63,304 nt of DNA from Bacteroidales bacterium (GTDB lineage Bacteria; Bacteroidota; Bacteroidia; Bacteroidales; UBA932): contig JAKSKH010000011.1 of the NCBI GenBank assembly GCA_024401855.1, forward strand, positions 1-63,304, read 5' to 3'. The notes under the pieces were generated by a model that worked only from the letters and a program-made list of their open reading frames with translations, ran no database searches and was not told the DNA's origin. Positions 46,997 to 56,102 of the stretch are shown piece after piece (position 1 is the stretch's first letter; the number at the start of each line of letters is the position of its first letter). Made by a program: the position numbers and the translations under genes.

Positions 46997-48248
46997 CGCT
47001 GAATATGACAGGCTTGTTGAAGAACTTTTCAGCAGGCATCCTTCCGTACAGTCTTCCGGTTTCTCCGGAGGGGCTTATAAGCCCGGACTGGATGGAATGA
47101 GGCATTTTGCGGAAAAACTCGGAAACCCCGAACATAAGTTCCGCTCAATCCATGTTGCCGGAACAAACGGAAAAGGTTCCGTTTCTTCAATGCTTGCGGC
47201 AAATCTTGCCGCAAGCGGACTCAAGGTCGGATTATACACTTCTCCTCATCTTGTGGATTTCAGGGAGAGAATCAAACTCATCTCTGAAGGATCTTTCTCT
47301 ATGATTCCCCGTGGGGACGTTGCAACTTTCCTGAAATCCTTCCCTACGGACGGGCTGTCTTTTTTTGAGATTACCACCGGTATGGCTTTCTGGTGGTTCG
47401 CCGCGCAGAAAGTGGACATAGCCGTAATAGAGGCTGGATTGGGAGGGAGGTTGGACAGCACCAATATTCTGATCCCCGAATTGTCCGTGGTCACCAGCAT
47501 AGGCTTGGACCACTGTGCGCTTCTCGGAAATACCAGGGCGTTGATCGCCCGTGAGAAAGCCGGAATCTTCAAGGCCGGGGTGCCGGCGCTCGTAGCGTCG
47601 CGGGATGACGAAACAGAACCGGAATTTGAGGCTGCCGCCGCTTCTGTCCACAGTCCTCTGTTCTTTTCAGAAGACATGCATATACCCGTTGACGTTACCG
47701 GAATGACAGGGTCGTTTGACCTTAACGGACCCTGTCAGGAGATGAACCTGACTACGGTCCTGTGCGCCCTGTCTCTTCTTGGGATCAGCCCTGACTTTGA
47801 AGTTCTGTCTCATACGGCGGCTGTCACCGGGTTTCATGGCAGATGGGAACATCTGTGCTCCAGCCCTGAAGTGATTTGTGACATAGGACATAATCCTCCA
47901 GCCCTGAAAGTCAATTTCCGGAATCTCGCGGAACTTGGACGTCCGTTGATTATCGTATATGGTGTCATGGCCGACAAGGACCTGGATGGAATTGCTCCAT
48001 TTTTCCCGGCTGGCGCGTGCTGTGTGCTTACGGCTCCACATACAGACCGGGCCCTTCCGGAGGAGTTTCTGTACTCACGGATGTCAGCTCTGCGGAATGA
48101 TCTTGTCCTTTACAGGTCTTCATCTGTGTCTGATGCGGTTGACAAAGCCTTGGAGATAGCCTCGGAAAAGGAAAATCCGCTAGTATACATAGGTGGAAGC
48201 ACGTTCGTGGTGTCGGAAGCAGTGGTCAAATTCAAAACAAAACAATAA
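46983..48248 (+). CDS. folC: bifunctional folylpolyglutamate/dihydrofolate synthase
   Basis: A 421-residue Mur-ligase-like enzyme that adds glutamate to dihydropteroate or folates. The P loop VAGTNGKGS is at about residues 58-66, the HFHGRWE-like segment FHGRWEH is near residue 281, and DIGHNPPA near 300 is the C-terminal family motif. The only sensible start is TTG at 46983: the N-terminal YDRLVEELFSRHPS segment is needed by the family, and the next in-frame Met lies 38 codons later. The gene therefore overlaps the batD-batE 3' end by 14 bases. Confidence 0.88.
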   Translation: MKLSDAEYDRLVEELFSRHPSVQSSGFSGGAYKPGLDGMRHFAEKLGNPEHKFRSIHVAGTNGKGSVSSMLAANLAASGLKVGLYTSPHLVDFRERIKLISEGSFSMIPRGDVATFLKSFPTDGLSFFEITTGMAFWWFAAQKVDIAVIEAGLGGRLDSTNILIPELSVVTSIGLDHCALLGNTRALIAREKAGIFKAGVPALVASRDDETEPEFEAAAASVHSPLFFSEDMHIPVDVTGMTGSFDLNGPCQEMNLTTVLCALSLLGISPDFEVLSHTAAVTGFHGRWEHLCSSPEVICDIGHNPPALKVNFRNLAELGRPLIIVYGVMADKDLDGIAPFFPAGACCVLTAPHTDRALPEEFLYSRMSALRNDLVLYRSSSVSDAVDKALEIASEKENPLVYIGGSTFVVSEAVVKFKTKQ

Positions 48249-48249
48249 A

Positions 48250-48882
48250 ATGAGAAAGAAATTGCTTGTCAGAAGAGTTTCAGCGTCATTGACAGATGCT
48301 GCCGGGATTCCTGATCTTTTCAAATCCGAGGGAGTCAGATATAATCCCGTCGATGAATTGAACTGGAAAGAGGAATACCCTTACAGACCGGATGTCAGGT
48401 TTGCAGCCGCTTTCTGTGACCATGCCATCTATCTGCATTTCAAGGTTACTGAAGAAACCGTACGTGCAGTGACTCATGATGATCTGGGTCCTGTATGGAA
48501 AGATTCATGTGTCGAGTTCTTCTCCTGCCCGGAGGGTGACGGAATATATTATAATGTAGAGTGCAATTGCGCTTCAGCTGTACTGATGGCTGCGGGGCCT
48601 GACAGGAACAACAGGGAGTTTGCCCCCGAGTCCGTGCTTAAGAGCATAAAGAGATTCGGCTCCCGCTCCGGACATTCATGGGAAATGGCTCTCATCATTC
48701 CCTTTTCGGCTTTTTTCAAACATAGTGTCACATCCTTGTCCGGGAAGGAAATCAGCGCTAATTTCTACAAATGCGGAGATGATCTTCCGACCCCTCATTT
48801 CGTTAGCTGGAACCCCGTTCTCACCGAAAAACCGGATTATCACAGACCTGAATTCTTCGGTACCCTTTTATTTGAAAAATAA
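48250..48882 (+). CDS. CBM9-like carbohydrate-binding domain protein without signal peptide
   Basis: A 210-residue protein consisting of one CBM9-type beta-sandwich domain: LNWKEEYPYRPDVRFAAAF near residue 38, the aromatic-rich IYLHFKVTEETVRA segment, VWKDSCVEFFSCP near residue 85 and YYNVECNCASAVLMA near 103. Related domains bind sugars at the ends of xylan or cellulose chains in secreted enzymes. This one starts with basic residues and no signal peptide, so it is predicted to stay in the cytoplasm, and its ligand is unknown. It starts one base after the folC stop. Confidence 0.75.
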   Translation: MRKKLLVRRVSASLTDAAGIPDLFKSEGVRYNPVDELNWKEEYPYRPDVRFAAAFCDHAIYLHFKVTEETVRAVTHDDLGPVWKDSCVEFFSCPEGDGIYYNVECNCASAVLMAAGPDRNNREFAPESVLKSIKRFGSRSGHSWEMALIIPFSAFFKHSVTSLSGKEISANFYKCGDDLPTPHFVSWNPVLTEKPDYHRPEFFGTLLFEK

Positions 48883-48883
48883 T

Positions 48884-48891
48884 TATATTTG
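48884..48891 (+). promoter_or_regulatory. promoter box for the PurL-like gene
   Basis: TATATTTG ends eight bases before the ATG at 48900, just after the stop of the CBM9-like gene. The transcript would have a leader of only a few bases. No well-spaced TTG is seen upstream. Confidence 0.5.
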
Positions 48892-48899
48892 TCAATGAT

Positions 48900-49946
48900 A
48901 TGGGGTCATTGGCACTATATTCCCGTTATGTGATAAACGGTGTCCAGCAGGAACTTACTCCTGCCGGTATTCTTGATGCCGTATGTGATGCCCGCCGGGA
49001 TCACATCGAAACCGCCGGTGTGGTTGTGGATGAACTTGTAGACCCGGCCATAGGCCTGCATACCTTCGATGCGGGCAGAATACGTGAATATCTCGAAAAA
49101 GTTGAGGGCGTGGAGAACCCGTGCGTACCTCCGGCCTTTTCAGAGACATATTCAAGGTTGCGTGTTGCAACGGCTCTGGTTGATACCCTGTGGAAAGCGG
49201 GACATTTCACACTTGAGGACCTTCGTCCGGAAGCGGTGTGGTCATGGGATTTCGCACCGGTGGGGGCCACCGCCTCTTTTTATCAGTCGGTAAGGTCCGT
49301 TGCCGAGTATGTCGATTCGCTTGATCTCCGCTTGTCTTCCTACTCCCTGTCCGATGGGGATGACTGCAGGTTTTCCGTTGAATTGCAACAGCTCCCGGAG
49401 GGCAGGATATGTCCTGCAAAGGCAGATCCGGATCCGCAGAGCTGGCTGGTGTACGTTCCCTTCGATCCCTGTGATTTCAGGCTTGGAGGTTCCGCCCTTG
49501 CACGCGAACTCGGAATCGGAGGGGGTGTCGCTCCACAGATCGGGGATGCGGACTATTTCATTGACTGTTTCGAGGTTTTGCGCGAACTTGTTGAAGATGG
49601 TGTCGTAATAGCCGGAGCGACGGTTGGAGACGGCGGTCTTCTGTGTGCCCTCAAGAAGATGTGCGCCGATACGGGAATTTCCGTGGATGTTTCCGATATC
49701 ATGAAGTCCTATGATGAGGACAATGTTGTCAGAGTGCTTTTCTCCGAGGTGCCTGGAGCTCTGATTCAGATAAAGGATCTGGATTTTGATTATCTCGATG
49801 CCCAGCTTCTGTTGCAGGACGTTGCCTTTTTCCCTCTTGGTCATCCCGATTCCTCAGTGCATGACGTGCTTGTCAGGGCCGGAGAGAAATCCGGGATTCA
49901 GAAAATACTTGAATCATTGATGCAAAACGCCGAAGGCGAAGATTAG
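48900..49946 (+). CDS. stand-alone PurL-like AIR synthase-domain protein, catalytic motifs changed
   Basis: A 348-residue soluble protein. From about residue 82 onward it follows the second AIR synthase-like half of large FGAM synthases (PurL): SRLRVATALVDTLWKAG, then a segment equivalent to the GKDS region that here reads SLSDGDD, then FRLGGSALAREL, then VVIAGATVGDGGLLCALKKM, where PurL has HDRSDGGL, and a final VLFSEVPGALIQI. The first 80 residues are unlike PurL. There is no glutaminase domain and key motif residues differ, so normal FGAM synthesis is unlikely. It may be a regulatory or repurposed paralogue. It lies three bases before phoH. Confidence 0.65.
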   Translation: MGSLALYSRYVINGVQQELTPAGILDAVCDARRDHIETAGVVVDELVDPAIGLHTFDAGRIREYLEKVEGVENPCVPPAFSETYSRLRVATALVDTLWKAGHFTLEDLRPEAVWSWDFAPVGATASFYQSVRSVAEYVDSLDLRLSSYSLSDGDDCRFSVELQQLPEGRICPAKADPDPQSWLVYVPFDPCDFRLGGSALARELGIGGGVAPQIGDADYFIDCFEVLRELVEDGVVIAGATVGDGGLLCALKKMCADTGISVDVSDIMKSYDEDNVVRVLFSEVPGALIQIKDLDFDYLDAQLLLQDVAFFPLGHPDSSVHDVLVRAGEKSGIQKILESLMQNAEGED

Positions 49947-49949
49947 AAT

Positions 49950-51287
49950 ATGAGCAAACCAAAGATCTTCGTGCTGGACACGAATGTGATTCTGCACGAC
50001 CACAAGGCGATACGCCATTTTCAGGATAATAATCTCGTGATTCCTGTAGCCGTAATAGAAGAAGCCGACAAATTCAAGAAGGGTAACGATGCGCTGGCCT
50101 TCAACGCCAGGGGCTTCATGCGCGACTTGGACAAGATAAGCGGGGCTGATACTTTTCCCCCCGAGGGGCTTCCGATAGGGAAGGGTCTCGGGCATATAAG
50201 AATAGAGCCCAACCATCCGTTCCCGGATGATTTTAAGGAATTGTTTGTGGATGACATCCCTGACCACCGTATTCTGGCGACTGCCATGTGGGTGCGGGAT
50301 AACAATCCGGGTGTGTTTGTCGCGCTCGTATCGAAGGATGTGAATCTCCGTCTCAAGGCCAAGGCTGCCGGCATGGCAGTTCAGGATTACCTGACAGACC
50401 GCGTGGAGGAACGCAGATTCGAGAATTCCCAGAAGGAAGTTCAGACATATGTTCTTGGCGGTGATGTCATGCAGGAACTCACATATGGCCCCGAGACCTC
50501 TGTGGAATGGAAAAAGGTTGTTTCGGAAAAACCGGAGCCCAACCAGCTCTATAAACTCAAATGGTCAGGCAGCGATGAGTCCGTATGCGCGCGCTATGAT
50601 TCGTGGCGGGACAGGATCGTTCTAGTCAAGGCCAGGGAGGCCTATGGAATCAAAGCCCGCAATGATGAGCAGAAGATGGCTTTCGATGCTCTTATGAACC
50701 GTAAGGTTGAGCTGGTGTCCCTTACCGGAGGAGCCGGAACGGGAAAGACTCTGCTTGCCCTTGCCGCGGCCCTGGAGCAGGAACGTGACTATGAGCAGAT
50801 TATAATCTCCCGTCCTACTGTCATCCTCGGCAATCAGGATATCGGATTCCTTCCCGGAGACCAGAAGACAAAGATGAGTCCTTTCCTCCAGCCCCTGATG
50901 GACAATCTCAATGTCATAAAGGAGCAGTTCAAACCCACTTCCAGGGAGGCTCAGAGGATAGATTCGATGCTGACGCAGGAGAAACTTGTCATAGAACCTC
51001 TGGCTTATATCAGGGGAAGAAGCCTCGGTAAATGCTTTTTTATCATAGATGAGGCGCAGAACCTTACGCCGCATGAAATCAAGACCATTATCACGAGGGC
51101 GGGGGAAGGAACAAAAATGGTGTTTACGGGTGACGTGTTCCAGATAGACCAGCCATATTTGGATTCAACATCCAACGGCTTGAGCTATATCGGCGAAAAA
51201 TTGGACGGACAGAGCATATTCGAACATATTTTCCTCCGCAAGGGTGAACGCAGCGCTCTTTCAGAACTTGCATCCAAGTTGCTGTAA
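49950..51287 (+). CDS. PIN-PhoH family ATPase/ribonuclease
   Basis: A 445-residue two-domain protein. The N-terminal PIN domain (about residues 5-140) begins IFVLDTNVILHD, with acidic residues expected to bind metal for RNA cleavage. The C-terminal PhoH domain carries Walker A GGAGTGKT at about residues 263-270, Walker B FFIIDEAQNLTPHE near 365, and a later TGDVFQIDQPYLD motif. This PhoH2-like architecture is reported to combine RNA helicase and RNase activities. It follows the PurL-like gene by three bases and is probably expressed with it. Confidence 0.88.
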   Translation: MSKPKIFVLDTNVILHDHKAIRHFQDNNLVIPVAVIEEADKFKKGNDALAFNARGFMRDLDKISGADTFPPEGLPIGKGLGHIRIEPNHPFPDDFKELFVDDIPDHRILATAMWVRDNNPGVFVALVSKDVNLRLKAKAAGMAVQDYLTDRVEERRFENSQKEVQTYVLGGDVMQELTYGPETSVEWKKVVSEKPEPNQLYKLKWSGSDESVCARYDSWRDRIVLVKAREAYGIKARNDEQKMAFDALMNRKVELVSLTGGAGTGKTLLALAAALEQERDYEQIIISRPTVILGNQDIGFLPGDQKTKMSPFLQPLMDNLNVIKEQFKPTSREAQRIDSMLTQEKLVIEPLAYIRGRSLGKCFFIIDEAQNLTPHEIKTIITRAGEGTKMVFTGDVFQIDQPYLDSTSNGLSYIGEKLDGQSIFEHIFLRKGERSALSELASKLL

Positions 51288-51303
51288 AATCAAAAAATTA
51301 TCA

Positions 51304-51311
51304 TATCTTTG
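51304..51311 (+). promoter_or_regulatory. promoter box for ppdK
   Basis: TATCTTTG in the gap after phoH, with a TTG about 22 bases upstream at the end of phoH. The predicted leader is about 23 bases and contains AAAGGA shortly before the ATG, one of few Shine-Dalgarno-like stretches in the window. Confidence 0.5.
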
Positions 51312-51339
51312 CAGGTTGAAATTTACAAAGGAAAAATAT

Positions 51340-54063
51340 ATGTTTGAAACAAAGAAAAGAGTCTATCGTTTCGGTGGAAAAACTGCCGAGGGAGATGGAA
51401 CAATGAGAGAACTCCTTGGTGGAAAAGGAGCAAACCTTGCTGAGATGAGCAGGCTCGGTATGCCTGTTCCCGCAGGATTCACCATCACTACGGAATGCTG
51501 TGCAGAGTATTATGAACTCGGTGGTGGTTACACGGCAGAACTCAAGAATGACGTTGCTGAGGCTCTTGCCGCTACAGAGAAACTTATGGGTAAGAAATTC
51601 GGAGACAAGAAGGATCCCCTTCTTGTAAGCTGCCGTTCAGGCGCCCGCAGTTCAATGCCCGGTATGATGGATACCATCCTCAATATCGGTCTCTGCTCCG
51701 AAACTCTCCCCGGTATGATAGAGAAAACCGGAAATCCCCGTTTTGTATATGATGCATACCGCCGTCTCATCATGATGTATTCAGACGTCGTAATGGAGAA
51801 GGCCGAGGGTATCGAGCCCGCCGACGGACAGGGAATCCGTCAGCAGCTTGACAGAATGATGGCTGAGCTCAAGGATGCGAAAGGATATAAATCAGATACT
51901 GAAATTACGGCTGATGAACTCAAGGACCTTTGCGACAAGTTCAAGGTGAAGATCAAGGAAGTCCTCGGTGTTGAATTCCCCGATACCGCTGAATCCCAGC
52001 TCTGGGGTTCAATCGGAGGCGTTTTCAAGAGCTGGAACGGAAAGCGAGCAATCGCATACCGCCGTATCGAGAAGATTCCCGATGACTGGGGCACGGCTGT
52101 GAACGTTCAGTCAATGGTGTTCGGCAATATGGGCGAAACTTCGGCAACTGGTGTAGCTTTCTCCCGTAACCCTGCATCCGGAGACAACAAGTTCTACGGA
52201 GAATGGCTCATCAATGCACAGGGAGAGGACGTTGTTGCCGGTATCCGTACCCCCAACCCTCTCAACGAGGCCACCAAGACAGAGCATAATGCTCATCTCG
52301 ATTCCCTTGAGAAGGCTATGCCTGAGGTTTACAAGGAGCTTGATGAAATCCGCACACGCCTTGAGAACCACTTCCATGACATGCAGGACATTGAGTTCAC
52401 AATTCAGGACAAGCATCTCTACATGCTTCAGTGCCGCATAGGAAAGCGTACCGGTATTGCCGCCCTTCAGATGGCAATGGATATGCTTGAGGAAGGTATG
52501 ATCGATGAGAAGACTGCTGTGATGCGTGTATCTCCCAGTCAGCTTGACGAGATTCTCCATCCTATCCTCGATCCCGCTTCAGAGAAGAAGGCAAGCATTA
52601 TCGCCAAGGGTCTTCCCGCATCTCCCGGTGGAGCTGTCGGCCAGCTCGTGTTCACTTCAGAGGCCGCCATGCAGGCCGCTGCAGCCGGAAAGAAGGCAAT
52701 CCTTGTCCGTGAGGAGACTTCTCCTGAAGATATTGAGGGAATGCGTGCATCTGCAGGTATCCTCACCACTCGTGGAGGTATGACTTCCCACGCCGCTCTT
52801 GTAGCCCGTGGATGGGGCAAGTGCTGCATCGTAGGTTGCGAGGCCATGAAGATCAACCTTGAGGCCAAGACCGTTTCCTTCGGTGGAAACAGCGTTTACA
52901 AGGAAGGTGACTGGTTCTCACTCAATGGTTCGAAGGGATATGTCTATGCCGACAAGATCGACACGATGGATGCAAGTGAGAATCCTCTCTTCATCAAGTT
53001 CATGAACATTGTCGACAAATACCGCCGTCTCGGAATCCGTACGAATGCCGATACACCTGAGGACGCACAGCGCGCACTTTCATTCGGAGCAGAAGGAATC
53101 GGACTCTTCCGCGTAGAGCATATGTTCTATGGAAAGAACAGTGAGACTCCTCTTGCAAAGCTCCGCAAGATGATCATGAGCAATACGGATGAAGAGCGTA
53201 AGTCCGCTCTCGAAGAGCTCGAGCCTTTCATCAAGGCATCAGTAAAGAGCACTCTCCGCATAATGGACGGGAAGCCGGTTGTATTCCGCCTTCTTGATCC
53301 TCCTCTCCATGAATTCGTTCCCAAGGGGGAGGCTAAGGAGAAGGAACTTGCCGATGAGCTTGGAATCACCGTTCAGGAAATCGAGAAGAGAGGCGAGAGC
53401 CTTAAGGAGGTCAACCCTATGATGGGTCTCCGTGGAGTACGTCTTCATGTGGCATATCCTCTTATCGCCGACACTCAGTACAGGGCAATTTTCTCAGCTA
53501 CAGCTGAACTTCTTGCAGAAGGAGCCCATCCGTATCCGGAAATCATGATTCCTGTGACTGTTTCTGCCCGTGAGCTTGAATTCCAGAAAGCCCGTTGCGA
53601 AAAAGTACGTCTCGAGGTTGAGATGCAGGCTCATCAGCAGATAGACTATAAGTTCGGTACAATGATCGAAATCCCCCGTGCCGCTCTTACTTCTGACCGT
53701 ATGGCGCGTACTGCAGAGTTCTTCTCATTCGGTACCAACGACCTTACTCAGATGACCTTCGGATTCTCACGCGATGACGTTGGAACATTCATGGGAGATT
53801 ATCTTGGAAACAAGATTCTTGATGCAGATCCGTTCCAGACCATCGATACGAAGGCTGTGGGCAAACTTGTCGCTTACGGTATCGAAGGTGGCCGCAGCAA
53901 GCGTCCTGATCTCAAGTGCGGTGTCTGCGGTGAGCATGGTGGAGATCCCGACTCAGTTCACTTCTTCAACAAGATCGGTGTCGACTACGTCAGCTGCTCT
54001 CCTTTCCGCGTTCCTATCGCACGCCTTGCCGCTGCACAGGCTGCAATAGAGCAGAACAATTAA
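51340..54063 (+). CDS. ppdK: pyruvate, phosphate dikinase
   Basis: A 907-residue enzyme interconverting pyruvate, ATP and phosphate with phosphoenolpyruvate, AMP and pyrophosphate, used in anaerobes for glycolysis or gluconeogenesis. The N-terminal nucleotide-binding domain starts VYRFGGKTAEGDG and includes the GGKGANLAEM segment. The swivelling domain has GGMTSHAALVARGWGK with phospho-His484. The PEP-binding barrel ends near FSFGTNDLTQMTFG and the C-terminal GVCGEHGGDP motif. Codon use is strongly biased, indicating high expression. The ATG at 51340 follows a TATCTTTG promoter box, and a bidirectional terminator lies downstream. Confidence 0.97.
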   Translation: MFETKKRVYRFGGKTAEGDGTMRELLGGKGANLAEMSRLGMPVPAGFTITTECCAEYYELGGGYTAELKNDVAEALAATEKLMGKKFGDKKDPLLVSCRSGARSSMPGMMDTILNIGLCSETLPGMIEKTGNPRFVYDAYRRLIMMYSDVVMEKAEGIEPADGQGIRQQLDRMMAELKDAKGYKSDTEITADELKDLCDKFKVKIKEVLGVEFPDTAESQLWGSIGGVFKSWNGKRAIAYRRIEKIPDDWGTAVNVQSMVFGNMGETSATGVAFSRNPASGDNKFYGEWLINAQGEDVVAGIRTPNPLNEATKTEHNAHLDSLEKAMPEVYKELDEIRTRLENHFHDMQDIEFTIQDKHLYMLQCRIGKRTGIAALQMAMDMLEEGMIDEKTAVMRVSPSQLDEILHPILDPASEKKASIIAKGLPASPGGAVGQLVFTSEAAMQAAAAGKKAILVREETSPEDIEGMRASAGILTTRGGMTSHAALVARGWGKCCIVGCEAMKINLEAKTVSFGGNSVYKEGDWFSLNGSKGYVYADKIDTMDASENPLFIKFMNIVDKYRRLGIRTNADTPEDAQRALSFGAEGIGLFRVEHMFYGKNSETPLAKLRKMIMSNTDEERKSALEELEPFIKASVKSTLRIMDGKPVVFRLLDPPLHEFVPKGEAKEKELADELGITVQEIEKRGESLKEVNPMMGLRGVRLHVAYPLIADTQYRAIFSATAELLAEGAHPYPEIMIPVTVSARELEFQKARCEKVRLEVEMQAHQQIDYKFGTMIEIPRAALTSDRMARTAEFFSFGTNDLTQMTFGFSRDDVGTFMGDYLGNKILDADPFQTIDTKAVGKLVAYGIEGGRSKRPDLKCGVCGEHGGDPDSVHFFNKIGVDYVSCSPFRVPIARLAAAQAAIEQNN

Positions 54064-54083
54064 TCAGAAAACAAATAACAGAA

Positions 54084-54111
54084 AAGGCCGGTTCCTCAAG
54101 AAACCGGCCTT
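54084..54111. terminator. bidirectional intrinsic terminator between ppdK and glyA
   Basis: AAGGCCGGTT (54084-54093) pairs perfectly with AACCGGCCTT (54102-54111), followed by TTTTT on + and by an A-rich flank that reads as T-rich on -. It serves the convergent ppdK and glyA transcripts. Confidence 0.88.
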
Positions 54112-54146
54112 TTTTATGTGCCAGATGCGAAACACCGGCAATTCCG

Positions 54147-55499
54147 TTAATACTTGTTCAGCGGAACTCCGTGGGTCATCTGGTTAACCTTCTTCCTTAC
54201 ACTCTCAAGGACAGCGTTATGTTCTGCCAGGCTTTCTTTCTGTGCATCTGAAAGAATCTCTCCTTTCTTGACAGAAAGTGCATCCATATGTTCGGAGCAG
54301 GATGTGAGAACGGTGTCGATGAGTTTCACTATTTCTACCATATCCTTCTCGACGAATCCTCTGGATGTTATTGCGGGAGTTCCTATTCTTACGCCGGAAG
54401 TCTGGAAAGGACTGCGGGTATCGAACGGCACCATGTTTTTATTCAGGGTAATGCATGCTTTTTCAAGTTCCTTTTCTGCAATCCGTCCCGTAACTTCCTC
54501 AAACTTGCCTCTCAGGTCAATCAGCATGAGGTGATTGTCAGTACCTCCGCTTACAATCTTGTATCCTTTGCCGATGAATTCTTCGCACATTTTCTTTGCG
54601 TTTGCAAGAACCTGCTGCTGGTATTCCTTGTATTCCTCCTGCATCGCTTCATAGAAGCAGACAGCCTTGGCTGCAATGACGTGCTCGAGAGGGCCTCCCT
54701 GCACTCCGGGGAAAACGGTACTGTCAAGAACCTGACTCATTTTCTTGATTTCTCCCTTGGGGGTGGTTCTTCCCTGAGGGTCGTCAAAGTCCTTTCCTAT
54801 CAGAATGATTCCTCCACGTGGGCCGCGGAGCGTCTTATGTGTTGTGGATGTGACAATGTGAGCGTACTTGACAGGATTCTTGAGCAGTCCGGCTGCAATG
54901 ATTCCTGCAGTGTGCGCCATGTCAATCCATAAAATCGCCCCGACTTTGTCTGCAATGGCACGCATGCGCTCATAATCCCATTCACGGGAATACGCTGAGG
55001 CTCCTCCTATGATAAGTTTCGGCTTGTTCTCTATGGCAAGTTCTTCCATCCTGTCGTAATCTATGAAGCCTGTCCGGGGATTCAGTCCGTAAGGAACGGC
55101 ATGATAAAGAATGCCGGAGGCATTTACCGGGGAACCGTGGGTAAGATGGCCTCCCTGAGAAAGGTCCAGACCCATGAATGTATCTCCCGGCTTCAGGCAT
55201 GCCATAATGACCGCCATGTTTGCCTGGGCTCCTGAGTGTGGCTGAACATTTGCCCATTCGGCATCATATATCTGTTTGATGCGGTCAATCGCCAGCTGCT
55301 CTATTTTATCCACGACCTCACATCCTCCGTAATAGCGTTTGCCGGGATATCCTTCTGCATATTTGTTCGTACAGATTGATCCCATAGCCTCCATAACGGC
55401 ATCCGTGACATAATTTTCCGATGCGATAAGTTCGAGCCCTGATTTCTGACGCTCTTCCTCTTCCTTGATAAGATTGAAAATCTGAATGTCCTGTTTCAT
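54147..55499 (-). CDS. glyA: serine hydroxymethyltransferase
   Basis: A 450-residue PLP enzyme interconverting serine and glycine with tetrahydrofolate. [22 protein letters not shown] near residue 20 and [15 protein letters not shown] near residue 45 are family signatures. [13 protein letters not shown] places the PLP Lys at residue 222. The C-terminal third has [13 protein letters not shown]-like sequence [19 protein letters not shown] near 375. It is somewhat longer than the E. coli enzyme, mainly at the C terminus. A TATATTTG box lies 22 bases upstream, facing away from the methyltransferase gene. Confidence 0.96.
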   Translation of the reverse strand: MKQDIQIFNLIKEEEERQKSGLELIASENYVTDAVMEAMGSICTNKYAEGYPGKRYYGGCEVVDKIEQLAIDRIKQIYDAEWANVQPHSGAQANMAVIMACLKPGDTFMGLDLSQGGHLTHGSPVNASGILYHAVPYGLNPRTGFIDYDRMEELAIENKPKLIIGGASAYSREWDYERMRAIADKVGAILWIDMAHTAGIIAAGLLKNPVKYAHIVTSTTHKTLRGPRGGIILIGKDFDDPQGRTTPKGEIKKMSQVLDSTVFPGVQGGPLEHVIAAKAVCFYEAMQEEYKEYQQQVLANAKKMCEEFIGKGYKIVSGGTDNHLMLIDLRGKFEEVTGRIAEKELEKACITLNKNMVPFDTRSPFQTSGVRIGTPAITSRGFVEKDMVEIVKLIDTVLTSCSEHMDALSVKKGEILSDAQKESLAEHNAVLESVRKKVNQMTHGVPLNKY

Positions 55500-55521
55500 T
55501 GCCTTGAAAGTTTCGATAAAA

Positions 55522-55550
55522 CAAATATAATACTTTTTTCACTACCTTTG
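55522..55550. promoter_or_regulatory. divergent promoter boxes for glyA and the SpoU methyltransferase
   Basis: TATATTTG on - (55529 to 55522) faces glyA. TACCTTTG on + (55543-55550) ends six bases before the methyltransferase ATG. The boxes are 13 bases apart, facing outward. Confidence 0.55.
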
Positions 55551-55556
55551 CCAGAA

Positions 55557-56102
55557 ATGAAAGATAGAAAACTTCTGAATATAGAGCTGGGCAGAATAGC
55601 CGCTGAACAATATAAGGACCTTCCCGACTCGGGAATAGTCCTGATACTTGACAATATACGAAGTTCCCACAATATAGGAAGCGCTTTCAGAACTTCCGAT
55701 GCTTTCAAGGTGGACAGGATTTTCCTTTGCGGAATATGTGCCACCCCTCCGTCTGCCGAGATACATAAGTCGGCCTTGGGAGCTGAAGACAGTGTTCCGT
55801 GGGAGTATGTGAGTGACACTCCGGGTCTGATTGGAAGACTTAAAGCTTCCGGATATATTGTCGTCAGCGTTGAACAGACAGAAAATGCCGTACAACTTCA
55901 AGAGTTCCGCCCTTCTCCCGGCACAAGGTACGCCCTGGTGTTCGGCAATGAGGTTGACGGTGTTCAGCAGAGTGTTGTCGATGAGTCTGATTTTGCCTTG
56001 GAGATACCGCAATTCGGTACCAAACATTCACTGAATGTCTCTGTCAGCATAGGGGTCGTACTGTGGCATCTAGTAAGTGTGAAGACTGCCTGCGGACGGT
56101 AA
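55557..56102 (+). CDS. small SpoU/TrmH-family RNA methyltransferase
   Basis: A 181-residue SPOUT methyltransferase consisting of the catalytic domain with a short N-terminal helix. Motif 1 is NIRSSHNIGSAFRTSDAFK near residue 30, motif 2 is ALVFGNEVDGV near 125, and motif 3 is IPQFGTKHSLNVSVSIGVVLW near 150. It is probably a tRNA or rRNA ribose methylase of the TrmH/TrmL group. ATG 55557 is used; an in-frame TTG at 55548 is part of the promoter box TACCTTTG. Its 3' end overlaps the convergent ccsA-like gene by 33 bases. Confidence 0.88.
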   Translation: MKDRKLLNIELGRIAAEQYKDLPDSGIVLILDNIRSSHNIGSAFRTSDAFKVDRIFLCGICATPPSAEIHKSALGAEDSVPWEYVSDTPGLIGRLKASGYIVVSVEQTENAVQLQEFRPSPGTRYALVFGNEVDGVQQSVVDESDFALEIPQFGTKHSLNVSVSIGVVLWHLVSVKTACGR

